From the NCBI RefSeq assembly GCF_032884065.1, contig NC_088867.1, positions 55,386,968 to 55,450,967 of the forward strand: a DNA stretch of 64,000 bases, read 5' to 3'. The notes under the pieces are model-generated. The model made no database searches and was not told the origin of the DNA. It saw nothing but the letters and a program-made list of their open reading frames with translations. This DNA is from Artemia franciscana (Eukaryota; Arthropoda; Branchiopoda; Anostraca; Artemiidae). The translations under genes and the position numbers were made by a program. Below are positions 34,141-45,208 of the stretch, piece by piece (within the stretch, counting starts at the first letter, position 1; every line of letters begins with the position of its first letter).

Positions 34141-34197
<57 letters not shown>
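34141..34197 (+). repeat. Poly(A), 57 bp
   Basis: Uninterrupted run of 57 A. No gene or SINE body is recognisable upstream, so whether it is a retroposon tail is unknown. Its length makes the true copy number doubtful. Confidence 0.9.
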
Positions 34198-34200
<3 letters not shown>

Positions 34201-35966
34201 ATAAGTTCAAACAGTAGTTTGATTATTTTTCTGAATATTATAGCAAAAAATTTTAAACAAATTATCGTTTCCAATAAAACGCTAATTTGGGAAATTTAAT
34301 ACCATTACCACGAAGGGATGACGAAGTCGCCCAGAAACTCAAAGAAATTCATATGAATGGTTTGACGTGTTCTTATCCATTTTGATTAGACCCTTGAAAC
34401 TGGGGGGCTGGTGAAAAGGATATAAAATATGTACTTCTTGACAAAGTTCGTCACCGCAACGTATGCAGCAGGTTTCGAAAAGGTGTGCGGACATGCAGAT
34501 CTTAAATTCATTTCCAAAAGAAAATACTGATTAATTAGGGCATATATACCTAAATTTCCTGATAAAAAGCAGTATCGAATAAAGAATTCCAAATATGATC
34601 TAGTAAAACCTGATTACTGTATTTGAAATCCTTCTGAAAAAGTTTATTAACAAATTTGGGGCTTTTTTATTGGCCCTGTGTACTTGTTTACTTTGAGCCA
34701 ATATGAGATAAGGGATGTCGGAAAAAAAAATTAATAAAAGTTACATCATTCCCAAATTGCACCTGGTCATTAACTAGAAATTTTCTGGAAGAGGGATTAT
34801 CGCTTTCAAAATCAGGACTCTTATAATCGGATCCTAGCTTACTTTTCTATCAATGCTTAAGATTTTAATAAAAGTGTTTTAAGACAAAAACGTTTTTTAA
34901 GTTCAAAGACTTCATAAAATAAGGGGAATCTTTAGCAGGAAATAGCAAAAACAAAATTTTCTGCTCTGCGCAGCATCCATGGGTGTACGAAATCTTTTGC
35001 TCTTACAAAAATTTTTAGGGGTTGAAATGCCTAATTATATTCATGGACGTATTTGCATAGATGAAGAACTATGTGAGCCCTCCTGAATGTTTTTCGGATC
35101 CCCTTTCACTAAAATTGTAACGTGTTTTGGGCAGCTAATTTTATCAAGAAGGCCGGCTTCTTGCTAACCCGTAATTTTTTTTTTTTTTTTACAATTCTTC
35201 TGTAAGTAAGTAGCCTATGTGTCCATACAATTTTTCAGTTAAGTAGTTTTATTGAAGTTTTGCCAGTCTCACGAAGTACCAAGACCCCCACACCCCGTGA
35301 AAAACTTTTGTGCACGTATCCAAAATGTTCCTATGCCCATACAATTTTAAACAGGAGTTTAAAATCCATGAGTTTTTTTTATGTCGGGCAGGTTAATTAA
35401 GGTCTTTTATTAAATAGCTATTTATTTGGTGTTGAAACAGTTAACTGTTAAATATTATTAATATTGATATAATTTCTAGAGGAAGAGTGTGCTTTACACC
35501 GGAATTTGAATTCCGATTTCTATGATTTTTATCTTTAAAACGCCTTGGAAGAAGCAAGCCACTATTTTGGGAAGCCAATGGCTGTCTATGTCTTTGAAGT
35601 AACTAAATGACACCTATAGGAGATGCACTCTTCGTCTATGAAACTTGCAACCATGTTTTTTCGTAAATTCAGTCTTAATAAAAGCTCTACTTGACGTCTG
35701 TATTTAACGAAAAAGTTATAGAGGTGGTTATATACTAGATTAAATCCTCAGACATAAAAATAAAAACAAAACAGACCATTAACTTCGTGGGATCTTTATG
35801 GTCTAACGGTTGTCAACGTTTTAAAGCTAAAACCGGCAATATTTATTCAACAAATCTGTATTTTCAGCCTACATTCCTCCGAGAAATTTTTTTCCGTGTT
35901 CACCAGTCATTTTTAGCGCTTTTTTTTACGGTGGGTGCTTTAATTGGCCAAATGGCTTTTCCAAAC
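34198..35966. other. Unassigned region
   Basis: No recognisable gene, RNA or repeat boundary. A poly(T) of about 18 bases lies near 35,177. A 149-codon plus frame starting at 35,787 runs into the SINE at 35,980 and is partly made of it, so I do not call it a gene. Confidence 0.5.
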
Positions 35967-36141
35967 AAATTTTCTTCTTTCATATATGTATGTATATATA
36001 GGGCTAACAACGCTTCTTGCCTACTAAGGTCCTTGCATCGATCCTGCAATGATTTGCAACAGCTGAGTTCGAAATCTTGGTCCTTTAATATCAAGCTGAG
36101 ATCAAACCCATTGGGACCACCACAGGACAAGTTTTCTTCTT
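35967..36141 (-). mobile_element. tRNA-derived SINE, copy 1, with target-site duplication
   Basis: The body is 35,980-36,128, read on minus: GTCCTGTGGTGG, a box-A-like TGGTCCCAATGG (one extra base), a box-B-like TTTCGAACTC, then AAGGACCTTAGTAGGCAAGA and AAGCGTTGTTAG, and a TATATATACATACATATATG tail. It is flanked by AAATTTTCTTCTT (35,967-35,979) and AAGTTTTCTTCTT (36,129-36,141), a 13-bp duplication with one mismatch. A sister copy is at 55,749-55,902. SINEs of this type are transcribed by RNA polymerase III and moved by LINE enzymes. Confidence 0.85.
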
Positions 36142-36716
36142 CCAGCGTCCTATTTTTTGCTAATTGTAATGTTGGCCAAAAACGATTCCATTTCTGTGAA
36201 CAAAGTCACCCATCGTTTACAGACGTACGCTTTTAAATAAAACTTCAACCTCTGTCCAGCCGTTAAGTTAGGAAGTCTGAGACAATTAAAACTGACTATG
36301 TTTAATGCAAGATTTCTGGAGATGCCAATGCGACAAGGCCGCCAATGAGTAAAATCTTGTGGGGGGGGCAATGTGACAAGAGCACCAATAAGTGACCAAA
36401 TTGACAAATTTATATAAAAATAGTGAAAACAGAAAAAAAACAAGGAATGGGGTTGCTAAAAAACTTGGAGGGAGGTTCCTGGGGTCCATCCGGCCCCCTG
36501 GATCCGCCAGTGATTTCACATAGCATACTTGCCGGCGTTTAGTCTGGTTATTTTTTTCCTTTGAGTCTCTATGTTACACACACACACACAAAAAATAATA
36601 ATCCCCAGAAAACTTTGTCGTAACTGTGATAAAGCCAGCTTATTATTTAAACATGTGCGCTCTTCCAAGCACTGCGTCGGATAAACATTCAACGGCTGTC
36701 TCGTCCTTGAATCAGA
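36142..36716. other. Unassigned region with (CA)n and a G-rich repeat end
   Basis: A (CA)n tract of about 8 units is at 36,572-36,588. On minus, 36,465-36,512 reads CACTGGCGGATCCAGGGGG, which looks like the end of a dispersed repeat; its partner end was not found. No gene. Confidence 0.5.
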
Positions 36717-37983
36717 TTAAATAAAAAAACAAGTTTTTTCAACTGAAAGTGAGGAGTGACATTATAACTTAAAACGAACAGAAATTATTCTGTATGTGTA
36801 AGGGGCTCTCCCCTCATTAACGCCCCACTCTTTGCGCTAAAGTTTGACTATTTGTCATAGTTCTACTTTTTAAACAATAAAAAACTTTAGTGTAAAGGGG
36901 CGTAAACAGTCCCTTTCATATACGGAATAAATTCTATTCGTTTTAAGCTTTAATGTCGCTCCTTACTTTTAGTTGAAAAAACTTATTTTCTTAGTTGACT
37001 TAGTTGTATTAATGTATGTTTTGATTTTGGCACACCGCACATGAATAATTAAAACAAAATTTGCATATTAATTTGTTTTGGCTGGAAGGCTTTCTCATAA
37101 TTTTGATTGGACGATTTTCACAAAAAAAGGGACGGGGGAGGAGGCCTAGTTGCCCTAAAATTTTTGGTTACTTAAAAAATACAACTAGAAATTTTCATTT
37201 TTTACGAGCCCTTTTATTAGTAACAAATATACGTAACTCACGAGTTAACTTACGTAACGAACTTCTATATTTGTATGTCTTTATTACGTATGTGAGGGGG
37301 TTCCCCCCCTCGTCAATACCTGGCTCTTTAAACTGAATCTTTAATTTTGTCCCAATTCTTTAAGAGTGACCCCTGAATCACAAAGGCCGTAGAATAAGTA
37401 CTTGAAATCATTAAAAACACTTTAGCGTAAAGAGCGAGGTATTGAGGAGGAGACGAACGTCCTTATATATGTAATAGTATTTGTTCGTCTTAAGTTTTAA
37501 TGCTGCTCCTTACTTCCAGTTGAAAAAAAAACTTTGTTTGTTTATTTTCTCATTGTTTTTTTTTTTTTTAATAATGCTAGAAAATCCTGCACCCCCTTCA
37601 TGAAAATTCTCTTCCCTCATGACAAATTCCTCCATGGAAAGATACCCTCAAGTAACCTTCTCTACCGATTCCAAATTCCACATTTTTGCAGATGGGAACT
37701 TGAAACTTCAACAGTAGAGTTCTCTGATATGTTGAATCTGATGGTGTGATTCTATGACTTGTAGGGTGTATTTCACCCTATTTTCTAAAATAAGGCAAGT
37801 TTTCTCAGGCTTGTAACTTTTGATTGGTAAGTCTAAACTTGACGAAACTTGTATATTTAAAATCAGCATAAAAATACAATTCTTTTGGTGTAGCTATTGG
37901 TATCAAAATCCCGTATTTTAGAGTTTTGGTCATTATTGAGCTGGGTCACTCCTTACTACAGTTCGTTACCATGAACTGTTTGA
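36717..37983 (-). mobile_element. TCAAACAG-family element, full copy E
   Basis: On minus it starts TCAAACAGTTCATGGTAACG (hairpin with one mismatch) after GA and ends at TTTATTTAA. The plus-strand flanks are A on the left and T on the right, the same A^T site as copies A, B and I. At 1,267 bp it lacks much of the left module. Its terminal palindrome (36,717-36,995) has several arm mismatches. Confidence 0.8.
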
Positions 37984-38011
37984 TTCTTTTGAAGAGAACC
38001 GTCCTCAGTCG

Positions 38012-40128
38012 ATCAACAAACGGTTCGTGGTAACCAACGGTAAGCAAGGAGCGACCCGAATCAATAGTAACCAAAACTCTAAAAAACGGAGTTTTGATAC
38101 CAATAGATATATCAAAAGAATTGGATTTTTATGCTAATTTTAAGTATATGAGTTTCATCAAGTTTAAACCTACCCATCAGAAGCCTGAGGATATACCTTA
38201 TTTTCAAAAAAAGGGGGAAACGCCACCTGAAAGTCATAGAATCTTAATGAAAGTCATTTCGTCAGATTCAGCATATCAGAGAACCCTGCTGTAAAGGTTT
38301 CAAGCTCCTATCTGCAAAAATGAGGGAATTTTGTTTTTGTTTTTTCCAGAAGAAAGATCATGGATGCGTGTTTATTTGTTGTTGTTTTTTCAAGGTGTGA
38401 TCGTATCGACCCAGCGGTCCTGTAATTTCTCTAGAGGGCTCATTCGACCAGAAAATGAAAGTTCTAGTGCCCTTTATAAGTGACCAAAAAATTGGAGGGA
38501 AACTAGGCCCCCCGCTCATTTTTTCCCAAAGTCACCGGGTCAAAATTTTGAAATAGCCATTTTGTTCTGCATAGTTGAAATATCTCATTACTATGTCTTT
38601 GAGGATAACATAATCCCCCAGAGTCACCGGGGGAAAGGCTGCAAGCTATGAACTTTGCCCATTGTTTACATGTAGTATTGGTTATTGGTAAGTAAACAGA
38701 CGTTTTCTGGGAGAAATTCTTCTGATGGGGGGATCGAGGATTTAGTTACGTGGGAGGATCTTCTCATGGAGGAATTTGTCATGTGGGGAAGAGAAATTCC
38801 ATGAAGGGGCTCTGGATTTTCCAGCATTTTCAAAAAAATAATCAGAAATTAAATAAAAAAAGAAACTTTTCAACTGAAAGTAAGGAGTAAGATTAAAATT
38901 TAGAACGAACAGAAACTATTACGCATAAGAGGGGGTTTGTCCCCTCGTCAATACCTCGCTTTTACGCCGAAATATTTTTAGTAATTTCAAAAGAGCTATT
39001 TATTCTAATTAAACGGCTTTGTGATTCAGGGGTCATTCTTAAAGAATTGGAACAAAATTCAAACTTTAGTGTAAAGAGCGAGGTACTGACGAGGGGGCAA
39101 GTCCCCTCATATTACGTATTTGAGGAAGTTCACTCCCTCGTCAATACCTCGCTCTTTACGTTGAAGTTGGAATTTTGTTAAATAATGACCGATATAAACA
39201 ATTTTTTGTTTGTGTTATTTTTCTGGCCAATCTTAGCATTTCATTTTATGTCAAACAGCTTCATGACTATGATTTTTACGTCATAATAAACCAAAAATAT
39301 TGTAGATCTTTGGCTTGTGTTTGTTATAAATAACAAAAAAAGCACGTTTTTTCCAACTGAAAGTAAAGAATAACATTAAAATTGAAAACGAACATAATTT
39401 ATTACTCATATCTTTCAAAGATCTTTTATTTCCTTCATTTTAGTCATTTGAGAATTGCTCAACTTGTGACTTTCATTTTCATAAAAAAGTTTCAACCACT
39501 TTGGTTGTTCTGTTAATATGCCTTACAAAATTATTTCCGCAAATATCGCTAATTTAAGCTATGTGGGAGAATCTTTCCATGGAGAAATTTCTCGTGGGGA
39601 AGGGAATTTTCCATGAAGGGGGAGCTGGATTTCCCGAAATTATTTAAAAAACGATCAGCAATTAAATAAAAAACACGTTTTTTCTACTGAAAGTAAGAAG
39701 CAACGTTAAACACTAAACGAACAAAAAATATTTATATGAGGGAGGTTGTCTCCCCTCAATAGCTCGCTCTTGCGCAAAAAGTTCTTTTTTAACTTTTAAA
39801 AGAGGTAATTATTCTAATTGAACAGCCTTTGTGATTTAAGAGTCATCCTTAAACAACTAGAACAAAAATCAAACTTAAGTTAGCTGAAAGTAAAGGAGCG
39901 ATATTAAAACTTAAATCGAACAGAAATCATTCCGTATATGAAAAGCGCTGTCCGTTCCTCAACGCCCCGCTCTTTACGCTTAAGTTTTTTATTACGTTAA
40001 AAAGTAAAGTTTTAAGAAAGAGAAACTTAAGCGGTAAAGAGCAGGGCGTTGAGGAGCGGACAGCCCTTTTCATATATGGAATAATTTTTATGTTTTAATG
40101 TCTCTCCTTACTTTCTGTGGGTCGAGCA
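38012..40128 (+). mobile_element. TCAAACAG-family element, copy F
   Basis: A degenerate left terminus (ATCAACAAACGGTTCGTGG) is 28 bp from copy E's left end, so E and F lie head to head. It contains the left module to ~38,840, a central module to ~39,180, diverged repeats of the right module, and a final palindrome at about 39,885-40,125. The canonical ATTTAA end is not visible. Confidence 0.75.
39885..40125. repeat. Palindromic module of copy F
   Basis: The left arm contains GCGCTGTCCGTTCCTCAACG and the right arm CGTTGAGGAGCGGACAGCCC. These inner bases differ from other copies' palindromes but match each other, i.e. arm covariation. Confidence 0.8.
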
Positions 40129-41100
40129 AAAACGTCAGTAACAATTTTGCTAACAATTGTGTTCTTCTAAGCTAGATGAAAATTGCTGTTAACAGTCATT
40201 ATTAAAATTTCTCTAACAAGCTGAAACGTTTTTGAAGAAAATCGTTTATGATTTTGATGAATAAAATGAAAAATAAAAATAAACTTGCAAAATCTTATAT
40301 TATATACATTATTTGTGTTTTGAGGTTTGCTCCACATTCTTAGGCTTGTTTAGAAGTTTTGAAAAATGGTGAAAATTGAGGGGGGCAGGCAGGAGGTGGG
40401 ATTAATTGCCCCCCTATGTTTATAAAAATGTTTGTTTTTGTGTTATTTATTAAAGAAATTTAATAGACCAATATTCCCTCCCCAAGTCCATTCTGTGGAT
40501 TAACGACGAATTGTGAATTTTCGTGAATTCGCGAAACTAAATGTGAAGCGATTTCTTTATAAATTTGCTTATATTTGAAGGTCCAATTTTTTGACTACCC
40601 GCCGGTCAATGTTGTTGTGAATTGTTGGTAGCAAAATGTTTTCAGTTAACTATTCTGTATCCATGAGGCAACGGCAAATTGGAAGTAAAAAGAAAGATGG
40701 CAGGAACAGGCCTTAAAAGGGATTGTTCTCAAGGCTTTTTGACTGTTTTAGCATGACATAAAACAGATCTAACCCAGGTTCCGACTACAAGACCTATGTA
40801 TGGGAATATAAGCCTAATGGATTTTAATATGCCAGTTTAAGCCAGAAACTATCATTGATACCAACCTGGATTACTGTCAACATTGACGAGACGTCAAATG
40901 CCAATGTCTTTATACTGACTTCTCCCAGGGGGGTTAGACTTCAGGGACAGAATGGATAAATGTTGATATTCTATGAATTCAAAGCCTTTAACAAAGAATG
41001 TATAATCATTAAGAATTTATCAATAAGGTTCATGGGATTCAATCCCCTTCCCAACATGGACGGAAGCACGCCAAAACTGAGATTATGTAAAGTCTACTAA
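40129..41100. other. Unassigned region
   Basis: AT-rich. A G-rich GAGGGGGGCAGGCAGGAGG spot is near 40,379. No gene recognised. Confidence 0.5.
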
Positions 41101-41104
41101 CACT

Positions 41105-41252
41105 AACAAAGGACAAATAAAAATATAATAATATAAATAAAAATAAGAAAATGAAAAATAATAATAAAATAATATAAACATAATAACAATAATAAAATAA
41201 TAATAAATAACAATTATAATAAAAATAGTAATAAATAATAATAAAATAAAAA
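41105..41252 (+). repeat. AT-rich (AAT)n-type microsatellite
   Basis: AATAATAAAATAATAT-like imperfect repeat. The two minus-strand reading frames over it (Tyr/Phe/Ile-rich) are artefacts of base composition. Confidence 0.85.
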
Positions 41253-41994
41253 TGTTTATTCCAAAGATTATTCGACAATCACATTTGACCCAATTGTGCA
41301 AAAAGAATCAAACCCTCACGAAGTTTGAAAAAGGGTGGCATACAAATTCCTAGGCAAATACACAGGGGTGCCTCGAGATGGGTGCTCTTCCAAGAATCTT
41401 TAAATTTTTAATATTTTACTTTTAATTATCTATTATGTTCTATATTATTCATTTTTTTTGTATTTCTTGGAGGCCCCCCTCGTAACATCATTTCCTTTCA
41501 CAAAACCGAAGCTACCTAAGTGATACCCAATTAAAACTGAATTTTTTTTTCCATTTTTGTTTAAAGTCAATTCCCGCTAGCCCGCATTTCACGAGACCAA
41601 GATTTTTCTTCGAGTTAAGTATAGTTCGACTTATGCATAGTTCGAGTTATAGAGGTCATTCCACATAAAATTCAAATTATAAAGTTAACGAGTTATAGAG
41701 GTAAGCCAAATGAAAATTCGAGTTACAGAGGCACAAAATTGCTAAATTTACTCCCTACAGCCTCTACAAAGTTAGAATAACTTTATTAGTGTGTTATGGA
41801 CTTGAAATATCAAGACTTGACTTTCAAATGTCAATAATAAATTTAGTTTGCTAAGAAAAAGACACCTGAACAGAACCTGATACAAAAATATGTTAAACAA
41901 AATTAATACTTATCAAATTTTACACGTTGCAAACTGCATACCGGGGTTTCGGCTAACACAGTTCCGTTGAAAAAAACTTCGAATAACAGGGGCA
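41253..41994. other. Unassigned region with TTCGAGTTATAGAGG repeats
   Basis: Around 41,570-41,730 the sequence AGTCAATTCCCGCTAGCC is followed by several GTTCGAGTTATAGAGG-like units. This wording resembles the ends of pogo/Tigger-type DNA transposons. No matching opposite end or TA duplication could be fixed, so no element is called. Confidence 0.35.
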
Positions 41995-42708
41995 GGCACG
42001 TACGCAGGAATTTTTTTTCGGGGGGGGGGGCAAAACCTTCGAAACAGCAGATATAAAGTAGCACTTCTTTTTATTTAGTAATGCAAAAAGCATGTATATC
42101 GGAAAACACAGATTAACTTTAATCTGTAGTATTGTAGCGGATGGGGGGAAGAAGACTGAAGCCTCAAAAGTACGTTTTAGGCGCAGGTTATGTTCATAGC
42201 GATTTAGAACCAGTGATTAATCTATTATATCCCACTGAAAGGGAAATTTTAGGGTTAACAGTGCAATATGGGTGCTGCGGGGGGTAGTTCTTCAATTGCA
42301 AAAACGTAGATTTTAATGAAAAATGATAGTTTCCAAAATTCATCCATTAAAAGCTGTACTTTATCCTGAAAAGGGGGGATAAACGCCCTAATATCAAGGA
42401 TAATTCTATTTTGCTGTGGAAAGCAAACTCTCTTTACAAAAAATTAAAATAAAAAATAACAGTACAATTGCTAATTACTTCAAAGAGGGTAAAAAGCTAG
42501 ACAGAAAATGGATTAATACTTGGGCAGTGACTTGACCGGATAATTACTTGCTGTAAAATCCACCAAAAAAGGCTTCACACATGCATCTAGATTCTTAGTA
42601 AATGTCCTATTTTTTCCAGAAATCCCAAGAAACCATGGGGGAATTAAACATTTCACAAAATTTGGGGGAGGGGAGGCGGGCCCGAAGGCCCCCCTCTGCT
42701 TACGTGCC
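41995..42708. mobile_element. MITE-like element with short inverted ends
   Basis: Left GGCACGTACGCAG (41,995) and right CTGCTTACGTGCC (ending 42,708) are 13-bp inverted repeats with one mismatch. Each is followed inward by a G-run (or C-run on the right). The ~710-bp interior has no transposase. A target-site duplication is not clear. The 122-codon minus frame over the right half has no recognisable domain. Confidence 0.45.
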
Positions 42709-42864
42709 AGTACAGAAGTAAACTTTGACTTGCGAAAGAAAAGAGAAAATTGAATGATGGCTCGTCTATTGGATTTCGAGTTATACAGCTTTTTTGGGGT
42801 CACTTCGACATAAAATATAGCCGCAAAATTAAAAATTATTTCGAGATATGTATGGTTTTTATGG

Positions 42865-42884
42865 CACTTGGTATTAACCAAGTG
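42865..42884. repeat. Hairpin at the head of a tandem-repeat element
   Basis: CACTTGGTATTAACCAAGTG: perfect 8-bp stem, 4-nt loop, the same geometry as the TCAAACAG-family hairpin. It is followed by a short GACATATAGCAATCG stretch and then a GTCT microsatellite. Confidence 0.85.
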
Positions 42885-42904
42885 ACATATAGCAATCGCG
42901 AATT

Positions 42905-42950
42905 CTGTCGGTCTGTCTGTCAGTCTGTCGGTCTGTCTGTCTGTCTGTCA
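42905..42950 (+). repeat. (GTCT)n microsatellite with GTCG and CAGT variants
   Basis: About eleven tetranucleotide units between the hairpin and the ~300-bp tandem repeats. It is directly followed by ACGGTTTTGCTACTT, which begins the repeat array. Confidence 0.9.
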
Positions 42951-44198
42951 CGGTTTTGCTACTTTAGGCACTTCCGGGTAAGCTAGGACGATGAAATTTG
43001 GTAGGCGTATCAGGAACCAGACAAGATTAAATTAGAAATTGTCCCCGATTCGACCATCTGGGGGGGGGAGGAGTGGAAAGACGGTTAAATCAGAAAAATT
43101 AGAAAAAAGGAAGGATTTTTAACTTACGGACGGGCGATCGGATGTTAATGAAATTTGATGTTGGGAAGGATATCGGGCCTCAGAGCTTTTATTTTAAATC
43201 CCGACCGGATCAGGTGACATTGGGGGAGTAGGGATGGGGAAACCTAAAAACTCGGAAAACGCTTAGAGCCGAGGGATTGAGATGAAACTTGGTGGGAAAA
43301 AATAATAACAAGTCCTAGACAAGTGATTGACATATTCGGAATGGATCCGATCTCTTTGGGGGAGTTGGGGGGAGGGTTTATTCTGAAAAATTAGAAAAAT
43401 GAGGTATTTTGACTTACGAAGGAGTAATCTGATCTTAATAAAAAAAATTGTTTGGAAGGAAATCGTGCCTCAGAGCTTTTATTTTGAAGTCCTGGTTGAA
43501 CTTCGCTGAGGTAAGGACGCTAGGACTGTTTTGAAAAACCGTTCATTTTAGTTTTATTGACTTTATACTCTTGTAAGTTGTTTTTTCTTATTTGTATTGT
43601 TGAGGACGGCCCTTGGACCTAGGGTCGAAATATTCATTCTAATTTGTTTCCCACTGTCTTAAAAAATTCCCTATTGTTCTCCTTGTTTTTGGTGTTTGTG
43701 ATTTGTTGAGATTGGGGGAGCTGGAGGGGGAAACCGGAAACCTTGGAAAACGTTTATAAATGTCGTAGATTTGTGATTGACGTAACTTGACTGGATCCAC
43801 TCTCTTTGGGGGAGTTAGGGGTGGGATCCAGTGCTTTCGCGAGTTTGGTGCTTCTGGACTTGCTAGGACGATGAAAATTGGTAGGTATTTCAGGGAGCTG
43901 CACAAATTGACTTGATAAGTCATTTTTCCTGATTGGACCATCTTGGCGGGACTGAAGGGAGAGGAAAAATTAGAAAAATTGAGGTATTTTTAACTTACGA
44001 GTGGGTGATCAGATCTTAATGGATTTCAACATTTAGAAGAACCTCGTGACTCAAAGCTCTTATTTTTAACCCCGAACGGCATTAAGCCTCTTATTTTCCT
44101 TTTAAAGCAATCTTTAGATTCTTAAAATTTTGCTAGAGCTCATGCCATATGAGCTTTTGGCTCTGCCGACCTCGTTACAAGTGTCATATGAGCTCTTA
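42951..44198 (+). repeat. ~300-bp tandem-repeat array, forward arm
   Basis: Recurring words are GCTAGGACGATGAAA, TTAACTTACG, CAGAGCTTTTATTTT, GGGGGAGT and GATTGACAT. They recur in order with a period of roughly 300 bp and appreciable divergence. An R3 repeat is inserted at 43,488-43,705. The arm ends with CCATATGAGCTTTTGGCTCT and GACCTCGTTACAAGTGTCAT, which reappear inverted at 45,209-45,240. No reading frame is maintained across the units. Confidence 0.75.
43488..43705 (+). repeat. R3 dispersed repeat, copy 2
   Basis: Shares about 210 bp with 51,226-51,437, from TCCTGGTTGAACTTCGCTGA through GAGGACGGCCCTTGGAC to TTCCCTATTGTTCTCCTTG. It interrupts the ~300-bp array here. Confidence 0.85.
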
Positions 44199-44227
44199 GC
44201 CCTTGTTTCTTAGACTAAGCATCCGCG

Positions 44228-44288
44228 CTGTTTCTGTTTTATTTATGTTTCTGGTTTTCGAAAAATAATGATCATAAAACAGAAACAG
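44228..44288. repeat. Hairpin with 14-bp stem
   Basis: TGTTTCTGTTTTAT (44,230-44,243) pairs with ATAAAACAGAAACA (44,274-44,287) around a ~30-nt loop. GTTTCTGTTTCTG repeats continue to the poly(T). It lies in the central region between the two opposed arrays. Confidence 0.75.
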
Positions 44289-44342
44289 GACATTTGTTTT
44301 TGTCAGACCTGTTTCTGTTTCTGCTCCGTTTTTTGTTAACCT

Positions 44343-44343
<1 letters not shown>

Positions 44344-44422
<79 letters not shown>
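44344..44422 (+). repeat. Poly(T), 79 bp
   Basis: Uninterrupted 79-base T run (poly(A) on minus). The poly-Lys minus frame at 44,272-44,478 is its translation and not a gene. No element body carrying a minus-strand poly(A) tail could be identified. Confidence 0.9.
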
Positions 44423-44427
<5 letters not shown>

Positions 44428-44581
44428 AGTTCTTGCGTTTACGCTATAATGAAAGCTTGCTACCTTGAGGGGATTCAAAGGTCTTCATGCTTTGGTCACC
44501 TCCTTCACCTTTGTGTGACCAATGCTCTCAAGTTCTGGGGAGAAATTGATATAGAGCAAGTTATTGAATGTAAATCTGATA

Positions 44582-44731
44582 ATGATCAACTGGAAGAAGG
44601 CTATGGATGACCATGATAAGTTCGATGAAGAATGTGCATGTGATGAGTGGGCTGAAACTATATCTGACTCTGGAGGCAGCACTAGAGATATAGTTTTTAT
44701 TTTGTTTTATATAGCTAGCTCTTTTAACTAA
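44582..44731 (+). CDS. Small unrecognised ORF, 49 codons
   Basis: ATG to TAA reading MINWKKAMDDHDKFDEECAC, then DEWAETISDSGGSTRD and a hydrophobic end (IVFILFYIASSFN). The composition (acidic middle, hydrophobic C-terminal ~13 residues, Cys-x-Cys) looks more protein-like than other frames in the window. It is short, however, has no known family, and sits in the central region of a repeat complex. It could be an exon tail, a decayed gene or chance. Confidence 0.15.
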   Translation: MINWKKAMDDHDKFDEECACDEWAETISDSGGSTRDIVFILFYIASSFN

Positions 44732-45208
44732 TGTTTTTTCAGCTAAGAATAAGTTCTAGTCTAACCACAATACATCCTCAAGAGACTGGAGCCTGTAGCT
44801 CAATATTAACTTTAAAGCTGGTCCAATAGTACAAGTAACTAGAAAAGGTGGCCCTAGTGATTCATCAGTGTTTATATTCAACGAATTTTAGAAACTATGA
44901 ATCCATCAGTAGCTGCAACCTAGTAAAGAGCAAATTTCGGCCTATAGTAACCAAAAATAAAGAAAAAATATTTTTATAAAAACCATTCTATCCAAAAAAT
45001 TATTTGATACTGATTCACCAATTTTAATTATTACCTCAATCAAACTTTAATGTTAATCTTAGCAAAAAATAAATTTCCCTTATTTTCGAAAAACTGCCCG
45101 AAATCTCTAAAAAATGGCATTGGATCGAAACAAAAAGTACACGATTGAAATCGCCATGGTCAAAAACTCCTGACCGGAGGTATACAGTTCCCAACCCAAC
45201 CAGAGCCA

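Noticed and set aside
35787-36236. 149-codon plus-strand ORF
   Set aside because: Its second half is the antisense of a tRNA-derived SINE with target duplications, so it is a chance open frame.
41039-41301. Two overlapping Tyr/Phe/Ile-rich ORFs
   Set aside because: Translation of an (AAT)n-type microsatellite; composition alone explains them.
44272-44478. Poly-lysine ORF on minus
   Set aside because: Translation of the 79-bp poly(T) run.
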